NCBI RefSeq assembly: GCF_025165815.1 | Contig: NZ_JAFFZE010000006.1 | Span: forward strand, 124,001-188,000 | DNA from: Actinophytocola gossypii | Lineage (GTDB): Bacteria; Actinomycetota; Actinomycetes; Mycobacteriales; Pseudonocardiaceae | DNA: 64,000 bases | Reading direction: 5' to 3' | In this document: positions 39,845 to 49,799 of the stretch, piece by piece | Layout of the letters: every line of letters starts with the position of its first letter | Numbering within the stretch: position 1 is the stretch's first letter | Notes under the pieces: model-generated | Databases searched by the model: none | Told to the model about the DNA's origin: nothing | Seen by the model: only the letters and a program-made list of their open reading frames with translations | Position numbers and translations under genes: made by a program

Positions 39845-40786
39845 ATAGATACAGCGAGCCAGGCCGTCGACGACACTCGGCGAGCCGTTCGTGACCTGCT
39901 CGACGAGGCCGGCGGTCCCACCGACGTCGCCGTCGCCGTCTCCGGTGGGGCCGACTCCCTCGCGCTCGCCGCGGCCACCCAGCAGCTCGCCGACCGGCGC
40001 GGGCTCGCCGTCCTCGGGCTGATCGTCGACCACCGCCTCCAACCCGGCTCCGCCGACGTCGCCGAGCGGGCCGCCAAGCAGCTCCACCACCTCGGCCTGC
40101 CCGAGGTCCGCGTGCTCACCGTCGACGTCGAGGGCCCCGGCGGCCCGGAGGCAGCCGCCCGGCGCGCCCGCTACGCCGCCCTGCGCGACGCCGCCGCCGG
40201 CCGGCTCGTCCTCCTCGGCCACACCCGCGACGACCAGGCCGAGACCGTCCTGCTCGGCCTCGGCCGCGGCTCCGGCCCGCGCTCGATCGCCGGCATGCGC
40301 CGCCTCGACCCGCCGTGGGCGCGCCCGCTGCTCGACCTCCCGCGCACCACGACCGCCGCCGCCTGCGCCGACCTCGGCCTCGACCCGTGGCAGGACCCGC
40401 ACAACGCCGACCCCGCGTTCACCCGCGTCCGGCTGCGCCGCGAGGTGCTGCCGTTGCTCGAGGACGTCCTGCGGGGCGGCGTGGCGAAGGCGCTCGCCCG
40501 CACCGCCGCCCAGCTCCGCGAGGACACCGAGGCGCTCGACGCCCTCGCCGCCCGGGTGCCCGTCGAGAAGGACGGGATCGAGGTGGCCGCGCTGGTGGGG
40601 GAGCCGCCCGCGCTGCGCCGCCGCGTGCTGCGACGATGGCTCCTGGGCGCCGGGGTCCGGGAGCTGACCGACGCCCAGCTCCGGTCCGTCGACGCGTTGA
40701 TCGGCGAGTGGCGCGGCCAGGGCGGTGTGTGGTTGCCGGGCGGCCTCGAGGTCCGCCGGGCGAGTGGCAGGCTCACGGTGAGTTGA
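39845..40786 (+). CDS. tilS: tRNA(Ile)-lysidine synthase, apparent ATA start
   Basis: A 313-aa N-type ATP pyrophosphatase that turns C34 of the tRNA-Ile CAT anticodon into lysidine. The P-loop is [12 protein letters not shown], with [19 protein letters not shown] later and a C-terminal helical domain. The frame has no ATG, GTG or TTG between the in-frame stop at 39767 and the P-loop; the first such codon is GTG 40112, which would remove the active site. ATA at 39845 has GGAG (39835-39838) 6 bases upstream and gives a natural N-terminus (D-T-A-S-Q-A-V). ATA start, a CTG at 39896, or a sequence error are the options. hpt follows. Confidence 0.88.
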   Translation: MDTASQAVDDTRRAVRDLLDEAGGPTDVAVAVSGGADSLALAAATQQLADRRGLAVLGLIVDHRLQPGSADVAERAAKQLHHLGLPEVRVLTVDVEGPGGPEAAARRARYAALRDAAAGRLVLLGHTRDDQAETVLLGLGRGSGPRSIAGMRRLDPPWARPLLDLPRTTTAAACADLGLDPWQDPHNADPAFTRVRLRREVLPLLEDVLRGGVAKALARTAAQLREDTEALDALAARVPVEKDGIEVAALVGEPPALRRRVLRRWLLGAGVRELTDAQLRSVDALIGEWRGQGGVWLPGGLEVRRASGRLTVS

Positions 40787-40797
40787 GAGGGGACCTT

Positions 40798-41352
40798 GTG
40801 TACGGCGACGACATCGCCTCCGTGCTGATCACCGAGAAGCAGATCGAGGAGAAGATCGGGGAGCTGGCCAAGCAGGTCTCCGACGACTACCCGGAGCGCG
40901 GCGACCGCGACGACCTCGTGCTCGTCGGCGTGCTCAAGGGCGCGGTCATGTTCATGACCGACCTGGCCAGGTCGCTGTCGGTGCCGGTGCAGATGGAGTT
41001 CATGGCGGTCAGCTCCTACGGCTCGGCCACCTCGTCGTCCGGCGTGGTGCGCATCCTCAAGGACCTCGACCGCGACATCGCCGGCCGGCACGTGCTGATC
41101 GTCGAGGACATCATCGACTCCGGGCTGACCCTGTCCTGGCTGCTCAAGAACCTGGCCTCGCGCAACCCCGCGTCGCTCGAGGTGTGCACACTGCTGCGCA
41201 AGCCGGACGCGGTGAAGGTCGACGTGCCGGTCAGGTACGTCGGCTTCGAGATCCCCAACGAGTTCGTCGTCGGCTACGGGCTCGACTTCGCCGAGCGCTA
41301 CCGCGATCTGCCCTACATCGGCACCCTCGACCCGAAGGTCTACTCCTCGTGA
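40798..41352 (+). CDS. hpt: Hypoxanthine phosphoribosyltransferase
   Basis: A 184-aa purine salvage enzyme that makes IMP or GMP from hypoxanthine or guanine and PRPP. The PRPP motif is [29 protein letters not shown] and the flexible-loop [11 protein letters not shown] are also typical. GTG 40798 follows GAGAGGGGA. The tilS-hpt order is conserved in actinobacteria. Its stop overlaps the start of the first espG-like gene (GTGA), so the ESX module is attached to this operon. Confidence 0.95.
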   Translation: MYGDDIASVLITEKQIEEKIGELAKQVSDDYPERGDRDDLVLVGVLKGAVMFMTDLARSLSVPVQMEFMAVSSYGSATSSSGVVRILKDLDRDIAGRHVLIVEDIIDSGLTLSWLLKNLASRNPASLEVCTLLRKPDAVKVDVPVRYVGFEIPNEFVVGYGLDFAERYRDLPYIGTLDPKVYSS

Positions 41353-42020
41353 ACATCCTCTCGCCGCTGGAGCTGGACTTCCTGTGGGAGTCGGTCGGCG
41401 CCGGCGAGCTGCCGTACCCGCTCGAGTCCCGCTCGCACGGCACCACCGTCGACGAGCGGGGCGCGCTGCGCCGCCGGGTGCTCGGCGACCGGCCCGTCGT
41501 CGACCACGTCGAGGACTGGCTGACCGTGCTGGCCAGGGCCGACCGCAGCGTCGACGCCGTGTTCCTGGCCGAGCCGGACGCGCGTCCCACCTCCGCGATC
41601 GCCGCCGCCCTCGACGACCGGGCGCTGCTCGCGACCCAGCACGGCGACGGCGTGTCGCTGCGCCCGATCGACCCGGTCTCGCTGGCGTCGTCGGTCGTCG
41701 ACCTGCTGCCGGCCGCGCCGCGCGGCACCGAGCCGTCGGTCACCATGCCGGCCGACGAGCTGGCCGCCGGCGGCCGGACCGGCGCGGACCGCGAGGTGCT
41801 CGCCCGGTTCGCCGAACAGCGCCACCTGCGCGTCGGCCAGCTAGCGGCGAACGCCAGGCGGCTCGGTGGGCGGGCCAGGTCGCCGGTGCTGTCCTGGTTC
41901 GACACCGACACCGGCCGCTACCTGACCTACACCACCGACGGCTGGGTGACGATCGCGCCGGCCGACGCGCCGACGCTGCGGCACCGGTTGATCGAGATGC
42001 TGGGGTCGTTGGTCCGGTGA
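41349..42020 (+). CDS. EspG family ESX chaperone-like protein (copy 1)
   Basis: A 223-aa EspG-type protein. EspG proteins bind the tip of PPE proteins in the cytosol and keep PE-PPE pairs soluble before ESX secretion. Typical parts are [20 protein letters not shown] at the N-terminus, [17 protein letters not shown] in the middle and [23 protein letters not shown] near the end. It begins at the GTG overlapping the hpt stop. It is clearly paralogous to the protein at 44430-45173 ([27 protein letters not shown] shared). Confidence 0.85.
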   Translation: MNILSPLELDFLWESVGAGELPYPLESRSHGTTVDERGALRRRVLGDRPVVDHVEDWLTVLARADRSVDAVFLAEPDARPTSAIAAALDDRALLATQHGDGVSLRPIDPVSLASSVVDLLPAAPRGTEPSVTMPADELAAGGRTGADREVLARFAEQRHLRVGQLAANARRLGGRARSPVLSWFDTDTGRYLTYTTDGWVTIAPADAPTLRHRLIEMLGSLVR

Positions 42021-42114
42021 TTCCGTACACGGCCGTGTGGGCCGTGCGATAACCTCGGTTGCGGTGACGCATCGCACCTGGGGCGGTGCTGCGAGGGTTG
42101 AACAGGGGAGCAGC

Positions 42115-42480
42115 GTGTACGAGGCAGTGGGTGGCGCGGTAGGCGCGTTCAGCAAGGCGGCGGCGAGCGGCCAGGTCTCCATCGAGGCCGAGGCGGCGCA
42201 GGACGCCCTGACCAAGATCACCAAGGTCAAGGACGAACTGACCACGCTGCTGCGTGACGCCGGGTCCGGCGGCGCGGACGTGCAGCTGGGCGCCAACCCG
42301 GTCGGCCAGGCGATGGCCCGCAAGTCGGTCGGCCGGTACGACGGCGGTGACTCCTTCGTCGCGGCGCTGCGCCTCCTGCAGGAGCAGACCGACCTGGCGG
42401 AGCGGGCCCTGCGGCGCAGCATCGACAACTACACCGACATCGACCTGGGCCACGCCCAGCACTACGGGCGCCAGGCGTGA
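42115..42480 (+). CDS. PE-like ESX substrate with YxxxD signal
   Basis: A 121-aa all-helical protein (two long helices, about residues 20-50 and 75-104, with a short turn). Near the end is N-Y106-T-D-I-D110, which fits the YxxxD/E general ESX secretion signal. Its place just before a PPE-type gene and between two EspG genes supports a PE-like role, although the N-terminal Pro-Glu of mycobacterial PE proteins is absent. GTG 42115 follows AGGGGAG. The stop overlaps the lipoprotein start (GTGA). The PE label is inferred from size, helices, signal and context. Confidence 0.65.
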   Translation: MYEAVGGAVGAFSKAAASGQVSIEAEAAQDALTKITKVKDELTTLLRDAGSGGADVQLGANPVGQAMARKSVGRYDGGDSFVAALRLLQEQTDLAERALRRSIDNYTDIDLGHAQHYGRQA

Positions 42481-43037
42481 ACCGTGCCGTGACGGCGGCG
42501 GCGCTGCTCTGCGCCGCCGGTCTCACGGTGCTCGCCGCGTGCGGCCAGTCCACGGCCGGCGAGCCGATGCCGTCCGACGTGCCAGCTCAGGAGGAACAGA
42601 CCTCGAGCGAGGCCCCGGCCACCGAGCCGGACGACTACACGCTCACCGACCTCTGCGGCCTGCTCGAACCGGACGAGGCGGCGCGGCTGCACGCCCCGTC
42701 CGAGGGGCGGCCGACCAACAGTGTCTCGACCGGCGCCGACCTCTGCACCTGGCGCGGCGAGATGTACCTGGTCGCGGGCGCGCAGCCGGGTGGCACGACC
42801 GAGGGCTTGGAGAGCGGTCCGGACCAGATCCTCGAACCGGCCGAGGTGGCCGATATGTCCGCGTTGCGGAAGAAGACTCCGTCGCTCAAAGCCTGTGAGC
42901 TGCTCTTCGAGCTGCCGAGCGACACCCTGTTCAGCATCAGTGCGGGACCACTCTCCAGCGGTGAGGGCAAGTACGACTCGTGTGCCGTGGTCGACGAGTT
43001 CGCGGCCATCACCGTGCCGAGAGTCAAGGACGACTAG
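42477..43037 (+). CDS. DUF3558-type lipoprotein
   Basis: A 186-aa secreted lipoprotein. The signal peptide ends in V-L-A-A-C (lipobox), after which the Cys would be lipidated and anchored in the membrane. A Glu/Ser/Pro linker follows (about residues 28-56). The folded domain (LCGLLEPDEAARL, ADLCTWRGE, ACELLF, SCAVV) has four Cys in the pattern typical of DUF3558. Such lipoproteins are common beside ESX-type genes in actinomycetes. It is translationally coupled to the PE-like gene. Confidence 0.8.
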   Translation: MNRAVTAAALLCAAGLTVLAACGQSTAGEPMPSDVPAQEEQTSSEAPATEPDDYTLTDLCGLLEPDEAARLHAPSEGRPTNSVSTGADLCTWRGEMYLVAGAQPGGTTEGLESGPDQILEPAEVADMSALRKKTPSLKACELLFELPSDTLFSISAGPLSSGEGKYDSCAVVDEFAAITVPRVKDD

Positions 43038-43051
43038 ACAAGGGGGAGGCC

Positions 43052-44428
43052 ATGGCGCCCAACAACGAGAACCAGCCCTACAACACCCAGGTGTACGCCG
43101 GGGACACCGCGGACGCCCTGCAGAACATCCCCTTCATGGGCGGTGCGTTCAGCACCCAGTTCGAGAACACCATCAGCGCGGCGCAGGCGAGCAACCTCGC
43201 GCCCGAGGTGCGGATGGGTGACGACCACGTCCTGGGCGACACCCCCAACTGGCACGGGTACTCCAGCCAGCAGCTGTACGACTTCGCCATGCGGGGCAAC
43301 GTCCCCAGCACGGCGGACGCGCTCGGCCGCGGCTTCACCGACGGCGGCAACCGGCTCGCGGAGGCGGCGAACGGGCTCTTCGAGGCCGTCACCGCGCTGG
43401 AAGGTGCCTGGACCGGCGTGGCGGCCGACTCCGCTCGTGCCGCGCTCGCCCCGCTCGCGCAGGCCGCCGGCCAGACCGGGCAGACCGCGCAGATGATGGG
43501 CGTGCAGATGTCCCGCCAGTCCGTGGCCGCCACCGAGGTGCGCAAGCTGCCGCCGCCGCAGGAGGTCGACCAGCAGCAGGCCATGCAGTCGATGCTCACC
43601 GGCGGCCCGGCCGCCATGCAGGCCGACCTGCGCGCCCAGCGGGAGGCCGCCAACGCGGTCAAGCGCGAGCAGATCAGCTACCTCGAGGCCTACACCCGCT
43701 CGATGAGCGATGTCGACCAGCAGACCCCGAGCTTCGTCCCGCCTCCGACCGGCTCCATCAACCCCGATGCGGGCGGCGGATCCCGGATCACCGGCTCGTC
43801 CGTCCCGGTGCCGCACTCCGGCGGTGGGTTCGAGGGCGGCACGTCGACCGGCAACCCCGGCGGCGGCTGGGTCGGCGCCGCTCCCGGCTCGGCGGTCGGC
43901 GGACAGACGCCGGCCTTCGGCGAGGGCGAGCTGGACACCGGCGACCTGACCATCCCCGGCACGATCCCGAACACCTCCGCCTCCGGCTTCACGTCGCACA
44001 CGCCCTCGGTCACGCCCAGCGTGTCGCCCGGCGGCATGCCGGGCTCCGTCCCCGGCGGCGCCCCCGCGGCCCCGGCGGCCGGTGCGGGCGGCTTCGGCGG
44101 CGCGTTCGGCAACTTCGGCGCCGGTGGCGGCGCGGGCGGCACCGCCGCCGGTGCTGGCGGCACGGGTGCCGGCCAGGGCAGCGGCACGGGCGCACGCGGC
44201 ATGGGCCCGACCGGTGCGGGTGCCGGCGGCGCGGGCACGACCGGCGGCGTGACCGGCCGCGGCGGTGTCGGCGCCGGTGCCATGGGTGCCGGCGGACGCA
44301 AGGCCAACGGCGAGGACGACGACGAGCACGAGCGGCCGTCGTACCTGGTCGAGGGTGACCCGGACAGCGCGTTCGGCAGCGACCAGCTCACCGCCCCGTC
44401 GGTCATCGGCGGCGACGGGAACGAGTGA
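43052..44428 (+). CDS. PPE-type ESX substrate with Gly/Ala-rich C-terminal region
   Basis: A 458-aa protein. Residues about 60-235 form a helical PPE-like domain: NWHGYSSQQLYDF, then a long helix ending in EGAW120-T-G122 (the W-x-G turn of WXG100/PPE proteins), and further long helices to about residue 235. The rest is a flexible Gly-, Ala- and Pro-rich region with a short acidic end (DDDEHERPSY). The ATG at 43052 follows AAGGGGGAG. It probably pairs with the PE-like protein and is handled by the neighbouring EspG proteins. Confidence 0.75.
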   Translation: MAPNNENQPYNTQVYAGDTADALQNIPFMGGAFSTQFENTISAAQASNLAPEVRMGDDHVLGDTPNWHGYSSQQLYDFAMRGNVPSTADALGRGFTDGGNRLAEAANGLFEAVTALEGAWTGVAADSARAALAPLAQAAGQTGQTAQMMGVQMSRQSVAATEVRKLPPPQEVDQQQAMQSMLTGGPAAMQADLRAQREAANAVKREQISYLEAYTRSMSDVDQQTPSFVPPPTGSINPDAGGGSRITGSSVPVPHSGGGFEGGTSTGNPGGGWVGAAPGSAVGGQTPAFGEGELDTGDLTIPGTIPNTSASGFTSHTPSVTPSVSPGGMPGSVPGGAPAAPAAGAGGFGGAFGNFGAGGGAGGTAAGAGGTGAGQGSGTGARGMGPTGAGAGGAGTTGGVTGRGGVGAGAMGAGGRKANGEDDDEHERPSYLVEGDPDSAFGSDQLTAPSVIGGDGNE

Positions 44429-44429
44429 C

Positions 44430-45173
44430 ATGCCGGGTGAGCGCCGAATCGGGCCGCTCGCGCTGGACTTCCTCTGGGAGGCGCTCGGCGCGGGTGAGCT
44501 GCCCTATCCGCTCGAGGTCCGCTCGCACGGCGCGACCATGGACGAGCGCGCCGCGCTGCGCCGCCGGGTGAGCGAGGACCTGGTCTCAGCCGGCCTGATC
44601 GACCACGGCGGCCGGCTCGAGCCGGAGCTGGAGGACTGGTTCGGCGTGCTCGCCCAGCCCGACCTCAGCATCGACTCGGTCTTCCTGCCCGAGCTGGACG
44701 CGCCGCCGGTGCTGGCGCTGGCCGCGGCCGGCCGCGCCGGCGCCGTGCTCGCCGTCCAGCACCGGCAGGAGCTGCGGCTGCGCCCGATCCCCCGGGACGG
44801 CCTGGTGTCGGCGATCGTCGCGATGCTGCCCGGCGCCCCGCGCGGCACCGAGCAGTCGATCTCCGTTCCGGCGGCTGAGCTGGCGGCGGTACCGGCCGGG
44901 GCGGCCCAGCGGACCAGCGACGTCGAGACGAGGAAGGCCCTGGCGACGCTGACCGCGATGCCGAACCGGCGCGGCGGCCAGATCGGGGTGAACAGCCGCA
45001 CCGACGTGCGCGGCCGCCGCCGGTCCCCGGTGCTGTCCTGGTTCGACAACGACAGCGGCCGCTACCTCACCCAGACCCGCGACGGCTGGGCCACCTTCGC
45101 CCCGGCCGACGCCGCGACCCTGCGGCACCGCATCGGTGAGCTGGCCACCCAGCTCACCGCCGACCGCCGCTGA
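44430..45173 (+). CDS. EspG family ESX chaperone-like protein (copy 2)
   Basis: A 247-aa EspG-type protein starting 1 base after the PPE gene stop. It has the same blocks as the copy at 41349: [46 protein letters not shown] and [22 protein letters not shown]. Two EspG copies around one PE/PPE pair suggest each may serve a different partner, or that the outer one is left from a duplication. A terminator follows. Confidence 0.85.
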   Translation: MPGERRIGPLALDFLWEALGAGELPYPLEVRSHGATMDERAALRRRVSEDLVSAGLIDHGGRLEPELEDWFGVLAQPDLSIDSVFLPELDAPPVLALAAAGRAGAVLAVQHRQELRLRPIPRDGLVSAIVAMLPGAPRGTEQSISVPAAELAAVPAGAAQRTSDVETRKALATLTAMPNRRGGQIGVNSRTDVRGRRRSPVLSWFDNDSGRYLTQTRDGWATFAPADAATLRHRIGELATQLTADRR

Positions 45174-45183
45174 CCAGCGTCGG

Positions 45184-45215
45184 CGCCCGCGGGAACCGAT
45201 CGGGACCCGCGGGCG
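45184..45215 (+). terminator. Terminator between the ESX module and ftsH
   Basis: CGCCCGCGGG (45184-45193) and CCCGCGGGCG (45206-45215) pair perfectly over 10 bases around a 12-base loop, followed by TTGAG. It separates ftsH from the upstream operon. Confidence 0.75.
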
Positions 45216-45375
45216 TTGAGGTGAGGAGAGCACCACGCCGGGTATTCGCGACGTGGTCGCTCAGGAACGGGCGGTACGCTGGGTGGACCGGAGTGCATGT
45301 CCGGCCGGGTAATGGGCGCCATTGCCCCCACCACGCAAGTCAGGGAGGGTCGGGCCGCACCGCGGCCGTAAGTTG

Positions 45376-47760
45376 ATGGACCGCAAGCGCCTGTTGCGCA
45401 ACCCGCTGGTGTGGATCTTGGTGGTGTTGCTGCTCTACTTCCTGATCAGCATGCTGTTCGACGACACCCGCGGTTACACCGAGGTGCCCACCTCCAGGGC
45501 GATCAGCCAGGTGACCGAGGGCAACATCGAGTCGGCGGAGCTGGAGGACAAGGAACAGCGGATCAAGCTGACCCTCCAGGAGCCGATCGAGGTCGAGGGT
45601 CAGGACGTCACCCAGGTCATCACCCAGTACCCGGACGCCGCCGAGGGCATGATCTACCGGCAGCTCCAGGAGCAGGCGAGTGACGAGACCGAGATCAACA
45701 CCACGGTCACCACGGACAGCTTCCTCACCCAGATCCTGATCTTCCTGATCCCGCTCGGCCTGCTGCTCCTGCTGCTCATGTGGATGATGAACAACGTCCA
45801 GGGCGGCGGCAACCGGGTGCTCAACTTCGGCAAGTCGAAGGCCAAGCAGCTGCCGAAGGACATGCCGAAGACCACGTTCGCCGACGTCGCGGGCGCGGAC
45901 GAGGCGGTCGAGGAGCTCTACGAGATCAAGGACTTCCTGCAGAATCCCGGCCGCTACCAGGCACTCGGCGCCAAGATCCCCAAGGGCGTGCTGCTCTACG
46001 GCCCGCCCGGCACCGGCAAGACGCTGCTGGCCCGCGCGGTCGCCGGCGAGGCGGGTGTGCCGTTCTACTCGATCTCCGGCTCGGACTTCGTCGAGATGTT
46101 CGTCGGTGTCGGCGCCTCCCGGGTGCGTGACCTGTTCGAGCAGGCCAAGCAGAACGCGCCGTGCATCATCTTCGTCGACGAGATCGACGCGGTCGGCCGC
46201 CAGCGCGGCGCCGGCCTCGGCGGCGGCCACGACGAGCGCGAACAGACCCTCAACCAGCTGCTGGTCGAGATGGACGGCTTCGACGCGCGCGGCGGCATCA
46301 TCCTGATCGCCGCCACCAACCGCCCGGACATCCTCGACCCTGCGCTGCTGCGCCCCGGCCGCTTCGACCGGCAGATCCCGGTGTCCGCGCCCGACCTCGC
46401 CGGCCGCAAGCAGATCCTGTTGGTGCACTCCAAGGGCAAGCCGCTCGACCAGGACGCCGACCTCGACGGGCTGGCCAAGCGCACCGTCGGCATGTCCGGC
46501 GCCGACTTGGCCAACGTCATCAACGAGGCGGCGCTGCTCACCGCCAGGCAGAACGGCACCATGATCGACGGCGCCGCGCTGGAGGAGTCGGTCGACCGGG
46601 TGATCGGCGGTCCGGCCCGCAAGAGCCGGATCATCTCCGAGAAGGAGAAGAAGATCACCGCCTACCACGAGGGCGGGCACGCGCTCGCCGCGTGGGCGAT
46701 GCCGGACCTCGAGCCGGTCTACAAGCTGACGATCCTGCCGCGCGGCAGAACCGGCGGGCACGCGCTGGTCGTGCCCGAGGACGACAAGCAGCTGATGACC
46801 CGCTCGGAGATGATCGCCCGGCTGGTGTTCGCGCTGGGTGGACGCTCGGCCGAGGAGCTGGTGTTCCACGAGCCGACCACGGGCGCGTCGTCCGACATCG
46901 AGCAGGCCACCAAGATCGCCAAGGCCATGGTCACCGAGTACGGCATGTCCGCCCGGCTCGGCGCGGTCAAGTACGGCAAGGACGAGGGCGACCCGTTCCT
47001 CGGCCGGTCGATGGGCCATGGCGCGGACTACTCGCTGGAGGTCGCGCACGAGATCGACGAGGAGGTGCGCAAGCTCATCGAGGCCGCGCACACCGAGGCC
47101 TGGGACGTGCTCAACACCTACCGGGACGTGCTCGACAACCTCGTGATCGAGCTGCTGGACAAGGAGACCCTGCAGCGCAGGGACCTGGAGCGGATCTTCT
47201 CGAAGGTGGAGAAGCGCCCGCGGATCACCGCGTTCAACGAGTTCGGCGGCCGCACGCCGTCGGACAAGCCGCCCATCAAGACCCCGGGCGAGCTGGCCAA
47301 GGAACGCGGCGAGCCGTGGCCGCCGGTCACCGAGGAGGAGCCGACTCCGGTGCGCACCGCGCCGGGCGGCGCCGAGGTGCCGGGCGGCCCACCGCGGCCG
47401 AACCCCGCGCCTCCCGGCGGCAACGGCGCCGGGCCCAACGGCCTGCCGCATCCGGGTCCGCCGCCGCAGCCCGGCCCGTACGGGCAGCCGTACCCGGGTG
47501 CGCCGCAGCCCCCGCCGTACGGCCAGCCCGGTCCGACCGGCCCCAACTCGGGCCCGCCGAACTACGGCGCCCCGCCCGGGTGGCAGCCGGCCACCACGCC
47601 GCCCGGCCACCCCAACCAGCAGCAGCCCCAGCAGCCCCAGCAGCCGTGGCGGCCGTCGTGGGAGCAGGGCGACCGCAACCGGGAGCAGCCGGGTCCACAT
47701 GGTGGACGGTCCGAACCGGACGACCGGGGTCAGGGCCCGGAGTGGGATGCTGGGCGCTGA
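45376..47760 (+). CDS. ftsH: ATP-dependent zinc metalloprotease FtsH
   Basis: A 794-aa membrane AAA+ protease that degrades damaged membrane and regulatory proteins. Two membrane helices (about residues 10-27 and 115-136) flank an extracytosolic loop. AAA motifs: G209-PPGTGK-T216 (Walker A), [11 protein letters not shown] (Walker B) and the [10 protein letters not shown] segment. The protease site is H431-E-G-G-H435. After about residue 640 comes a long Pro/Gly/Gln-rich tail, longer than in E. coli but usual in actinobacteria. The ATG at 45376 has no strong ribosome binding site. Confidence 0.96.
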   Translation: MDRKRLLRNPLVWILVVLLLYFLISMLFDDTRGYTEVPTSRAISQVTEGNIESAELEDKEQRIKLTLQEPIEVEGQDVTQVITQYPDAAEGMIYRQLQEQASDETEINTTVTTDSFLTQILIFLIPLGLLLLLLMWMMNNVQGGGNRVLNFGKSKAKQLPKDMPKTTFADVAGADEAVEELYEIKDFLQNPGRYQALGAKIPKGVLLYGPPGTGKTLLARAVAGEAGVPFYSISGSDFVEMFVGVGASRVRDLFEQAKQNAPCIIFVDEIDAVGRQRGAGLGGGHDEREQTLNQLLVEMDGFDARGGIILIAATNRPDILDPALLRPGRFDRQIPVSAPDLAGRKQILLVHSKGKPLDQDADLDGLAKRTVGMSGADLANVINEAALLTARQNGTMIDGAALEESVDRVIGGPARKSRIISEKEKKITAYHEGGHALAAWAMPDLEPVYKLTILPRGRTGGHALVVPEDDKQLMTRSEMIARLVFALGGRSAEELVFHEPTTGASSDIEQATKIAKAMVTEYGMSARLGAVKYGKDEGDPFLGRSMGHGADYSLEVAHEIDEEVRKLIEAAHTEAWDVLNTYRDVLDNLVIELLDKETLQRRDLERIFSKVEKRPRITAFNEFGGRTPSDKPPIKTPGELAKERGEPWPPVTEEEPTPVRTAPGGAEVPGGPPRPNPAPPGGNGAGPNGLPHPGPPPQPGPYGQPYPGAPQPPPYGQPGPTGPNSGPPNYGAPPGWQPATTPPGHPNQQQPQQPQQPWRPSWEQGDRNREQPGPHGGRSEPDDRGQGPEWDAGR

Positions 47761-47781
47761 GCCCAGAACTCCGGAGGCACG

Positions 47782-48954
47782 TTGACGGCTGACAGCTCCC
47801 AGCAGGGCCCGCTGTATCGCACGGGTGGACCGCTGCCGATGTTCGACCAGGCCCGCGCCGAGAAGGCCGTGCGCGAGCTGCTACTGGCGTGCGGCGAGGA
47901 CCCGGACCGGGAGGGTCTGCAGGACACCCCGGCCCGGGTGGCGCGCGCGTACCTGGAGATGTTCGGCGGCCTCTACACCAACCCGGACGAGGTGCTGGAC
48001 AAGACCTTCGCGGAGAGCCACGACGAGCTGGTCCTGGTCACCGACATCCCGACGTACTCGACGTGCGTGCCGGCCCGGCAGCCGGTGGACGCCGTCGGCG
48101 GGCCACTGGACGCCGCCGACGTGCGGGTCGGCGACCAGCTGTGGACCCTGGCCGCCGGCCGCGCCGAGCCGACCACGGTCACCCGGATCACCGCCCGGCC
48201 CGCGCGGCAGCTGGTCGAGGTGGTCACCCCGGGCGGCGGCTTCATCGTCACCCCCGACCACCCGCTGGCCACGCCGAACGGCTGGGCGGAGGCCGCGGAC
48301 GTGGCCGGCACGGCCGTCGAGTGGACCTCACCGGCCGCGCTGACCCGCCCCCGCGCCCACGCGCTGCCTCGCCGCAGGTCCGTTCCCGTCGAGGTGCCCG
48401 CCGAAATTCCGTGCAGCGGTGACGGCTGGTGGCGCCGGCACGGGTTCGCCAAGGAGTCCCACCACACCGAGCTGGTGGAGTCCCGCTGGCAGCGGGTGAC
48501 CACGGTGCGCCCGTTCGAGGCGCCGGCCGACTCGCCGTTCACCGTGTACAGCTTCACCTGCGACCCGCACCCGACGTTCCTGGTCGCCGGGCACCTGACG
48601 CACAACTGCGAGCACCACCTGGTCCCGTTCCACGGCGTCACCCATGTGGGGTACATCCCGAACGTGCAGGGCAAGGTCACCGGTCTGTCGAAGCTCGCCC
48701 GTCTGGTCGACCTCTACGCCAAGCGCCCGCAGGTGCAGGAACGCCTGACCTCGCAGGTCGCCGACGCGCTGGTACGCAAGCTCGACCCGCGCGGGGTGAT
48801 CGTGGTCGTCGAGGCCGAACACCTGTGCATGGCCATGCGCGGCATCCGCAAGCCCGGCGCCCGCACCACCACGTCGGCGGTGCGCGGCATGCTGCGCACC
48901 TCGTCCACGTCCCGAGCCGAGGCCCTGGACCTCATCCGCGGACGGAGCCGGTGA
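47782..48954 (+). CDS. folE: GTP cyclohydrolase I interrupted by a mini-intein
   Basis: A 390-aa precursor of the first folate enzyme, which turns GTP into dihydroneopterin triphosphate. The enzyme itself is 209 aa, normal size, split into residues 1-94 and 276-390. The break falls inside the most conserved motif: D-I-P-T-Y-S-T is followed by the 181-aa insert, then C-E-H-H-L-V-P-F. The second zinc cysteine is in [13 protein letters not shown] or GTG choices upstream are not needed; the TTG at 47782 follows CCGGAGG. Without splicing the zinc site could not form. folP follows with a GTGA overlap. Confidence 0.95.
   Translation: MTADSSQQGPLYRTGGPLPMFDQARAEKAVRELLLACGEDPDREGLQDTPARVARAYLEMFGGLYTNPDEVLDKTFAESHDELVLVTDIPTYSTCVPARQPVDAVGGPLDAADVRVGDQLWTLAAGRAEPTTVTRITARPARQLVEVVTPGGGFIVTPDHPLATPNGWAEAADVAGTAVEWTSPAALTRPRAHALPRRRSVPVEVPAEIPCSGDGWWRRHGFAKESHHTELVESRWQRVTTVRPFEAPADSPFTVYSFTCDPHPTFLVAGHLTHNCEHHLVPFHGVTHVGYIPNVQGKVTGLSKLARLVDLYAKRPQVQERLTSQVADALVRKLDPRGVIVVVEAEHLCMAMRGIRKPGARTTTSAVRGMLRTSSTSRAEALDLIRGRSR
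48064..48606 (+). mobile_element. Mini-intein in FolE (181 aa, no homing endonuclease)
   Basis: The insert begins with Cys1 (block [10 protein letters not shown]), has block B with T63-P-D-H66, block F at about 161-176 ([16 protein letters not shown]) and ends His180-Asn181, with Cys as the +1 residue. These are all the residues of a class 1 splicing intein. Between B and F there are only about 90 residues with no LAGLIDADG motifs, so it is a mini-intein that no longer homes by itself. The +1 Cys is also the zinc-binding Cys of the host enzyme. Confidence 0.92.
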
Positions 48955-49799
48955 CCGTCGTGCACCCGTCCCTGCCCCGCCCGGGCCGGTGCGCGGTGAT
49001 GGGCGTGCTGAACGTGACCCCGGACTCGTTCTCCGACGGCGGCCGCTACCTGGACCTGGACGACGCCCTGGCCCACGGCGTCGCGATGTGGACCGCGGGC
49101 GCCGACCTGGTCGACGTCGGCGGCGAGTCCACCCGCCCCGGTGCCGCCCGGATCGACGCCCCCACCGAGATCGCGCGGATCCGGCCCGTCGTCGAGGGCC
49201 TGGTCGCTGCGGGCGTGGCGGTCAGCGTCGACACCACCCGAGCCAGCGTGGCCTCCGCCGCGCTCGAAGCCGGTGCACGCGTGGTCAACGACGTCTCCGG
49301 CGGCCTGGCCGACCCCGACATGGCGCGGGTGGTGGCCGACGCGGGCGCGCCGTGGATCCTGATGCACTGGCGCGGGCCCAGCGACACCATGGACACCCTG
49401 GCGACCTACCGCGACGTGGTCACCGACGTCCGCGACGAACTGTCCGCCCGCGCCGACGCCGCGCTGGCCGCCGGAGTGGACGCGTCCGCCCTGGTCCTGG
49501 ACCCCGGGCTGGGTTTCGCCAAGCGCGCCGAGCACAACTGGGCGCTGCTCCGCCGCCTCGACGTGCTGCTGGGTCTGGGCTTCCCGGTCCTGGTGGGAGC
49601 GTCCCGCAAACGCTTCCTCGGCACCCTCCTGGCCGACAAGACCGGCACCCCCAGGCCCCCCGATGGCCGCGAGGAGGCCACCGCCGTCCTGTCCGCGCTG
49701 GTGGCGTCGGCGGGTGCGTGGGGCGTGCGCGTGCACGACGTCATCCGTTCGCTGGACGCCGTACTGGTGGTCGAAGCCATGACCAAGGACGCTCTGTGA
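48951..49799 (+). CDS. folP: Dihydropteroate synthase
   Basis: A 282-aa TIM-barrel enzyme, the sulfonamide target, that joins p-aminobenzoate to the pterin diphosphate. Motifs: [44 protein letters not shown] and [12 protein letters not shown] 48951 overlaps the folE stop. It is the second gene of a tightly coupled folE-folP-folB-folK set. Confidence 0.96.
   Translation: MTVVHPSLPRPGRCAVMGVLNVTPDSFSDGGRYLDLDDALAHGVAMWTAGADLVDVGGESTRPGAARIDAPTEIARIRPVVEGLVAAGVAVSVDTTRASVASAALEAGARVVNDVSGGLADPDMARVVADAGAPWILMHWRGPSDTMDTLATYRDVVTDVRDELSARADAALAAGVDASALVLDPGLGFAKRAEHNWALLRRLDVLLGLGFPVLVGASRKRFLGTLLADKTGTPRPPDGREEATAVLSALVASAGAWGVRVHDVIRSLDAVLVVEAMTKDAL

Noticed and set aside
42037..42114. Upstream start for the PE-like protein at 42037
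   Set aside because: GTG 42115 has AGGGGAG at a proper distance and gives a helical N-terminus; the upstream extension looks non-coding.
48351..48510. Homing endonuclease inside the FolE intein
   Set aside because: Only about 90 residues lie between splicing blocks B and F and no LAGLIDADG or HNH motif is present.
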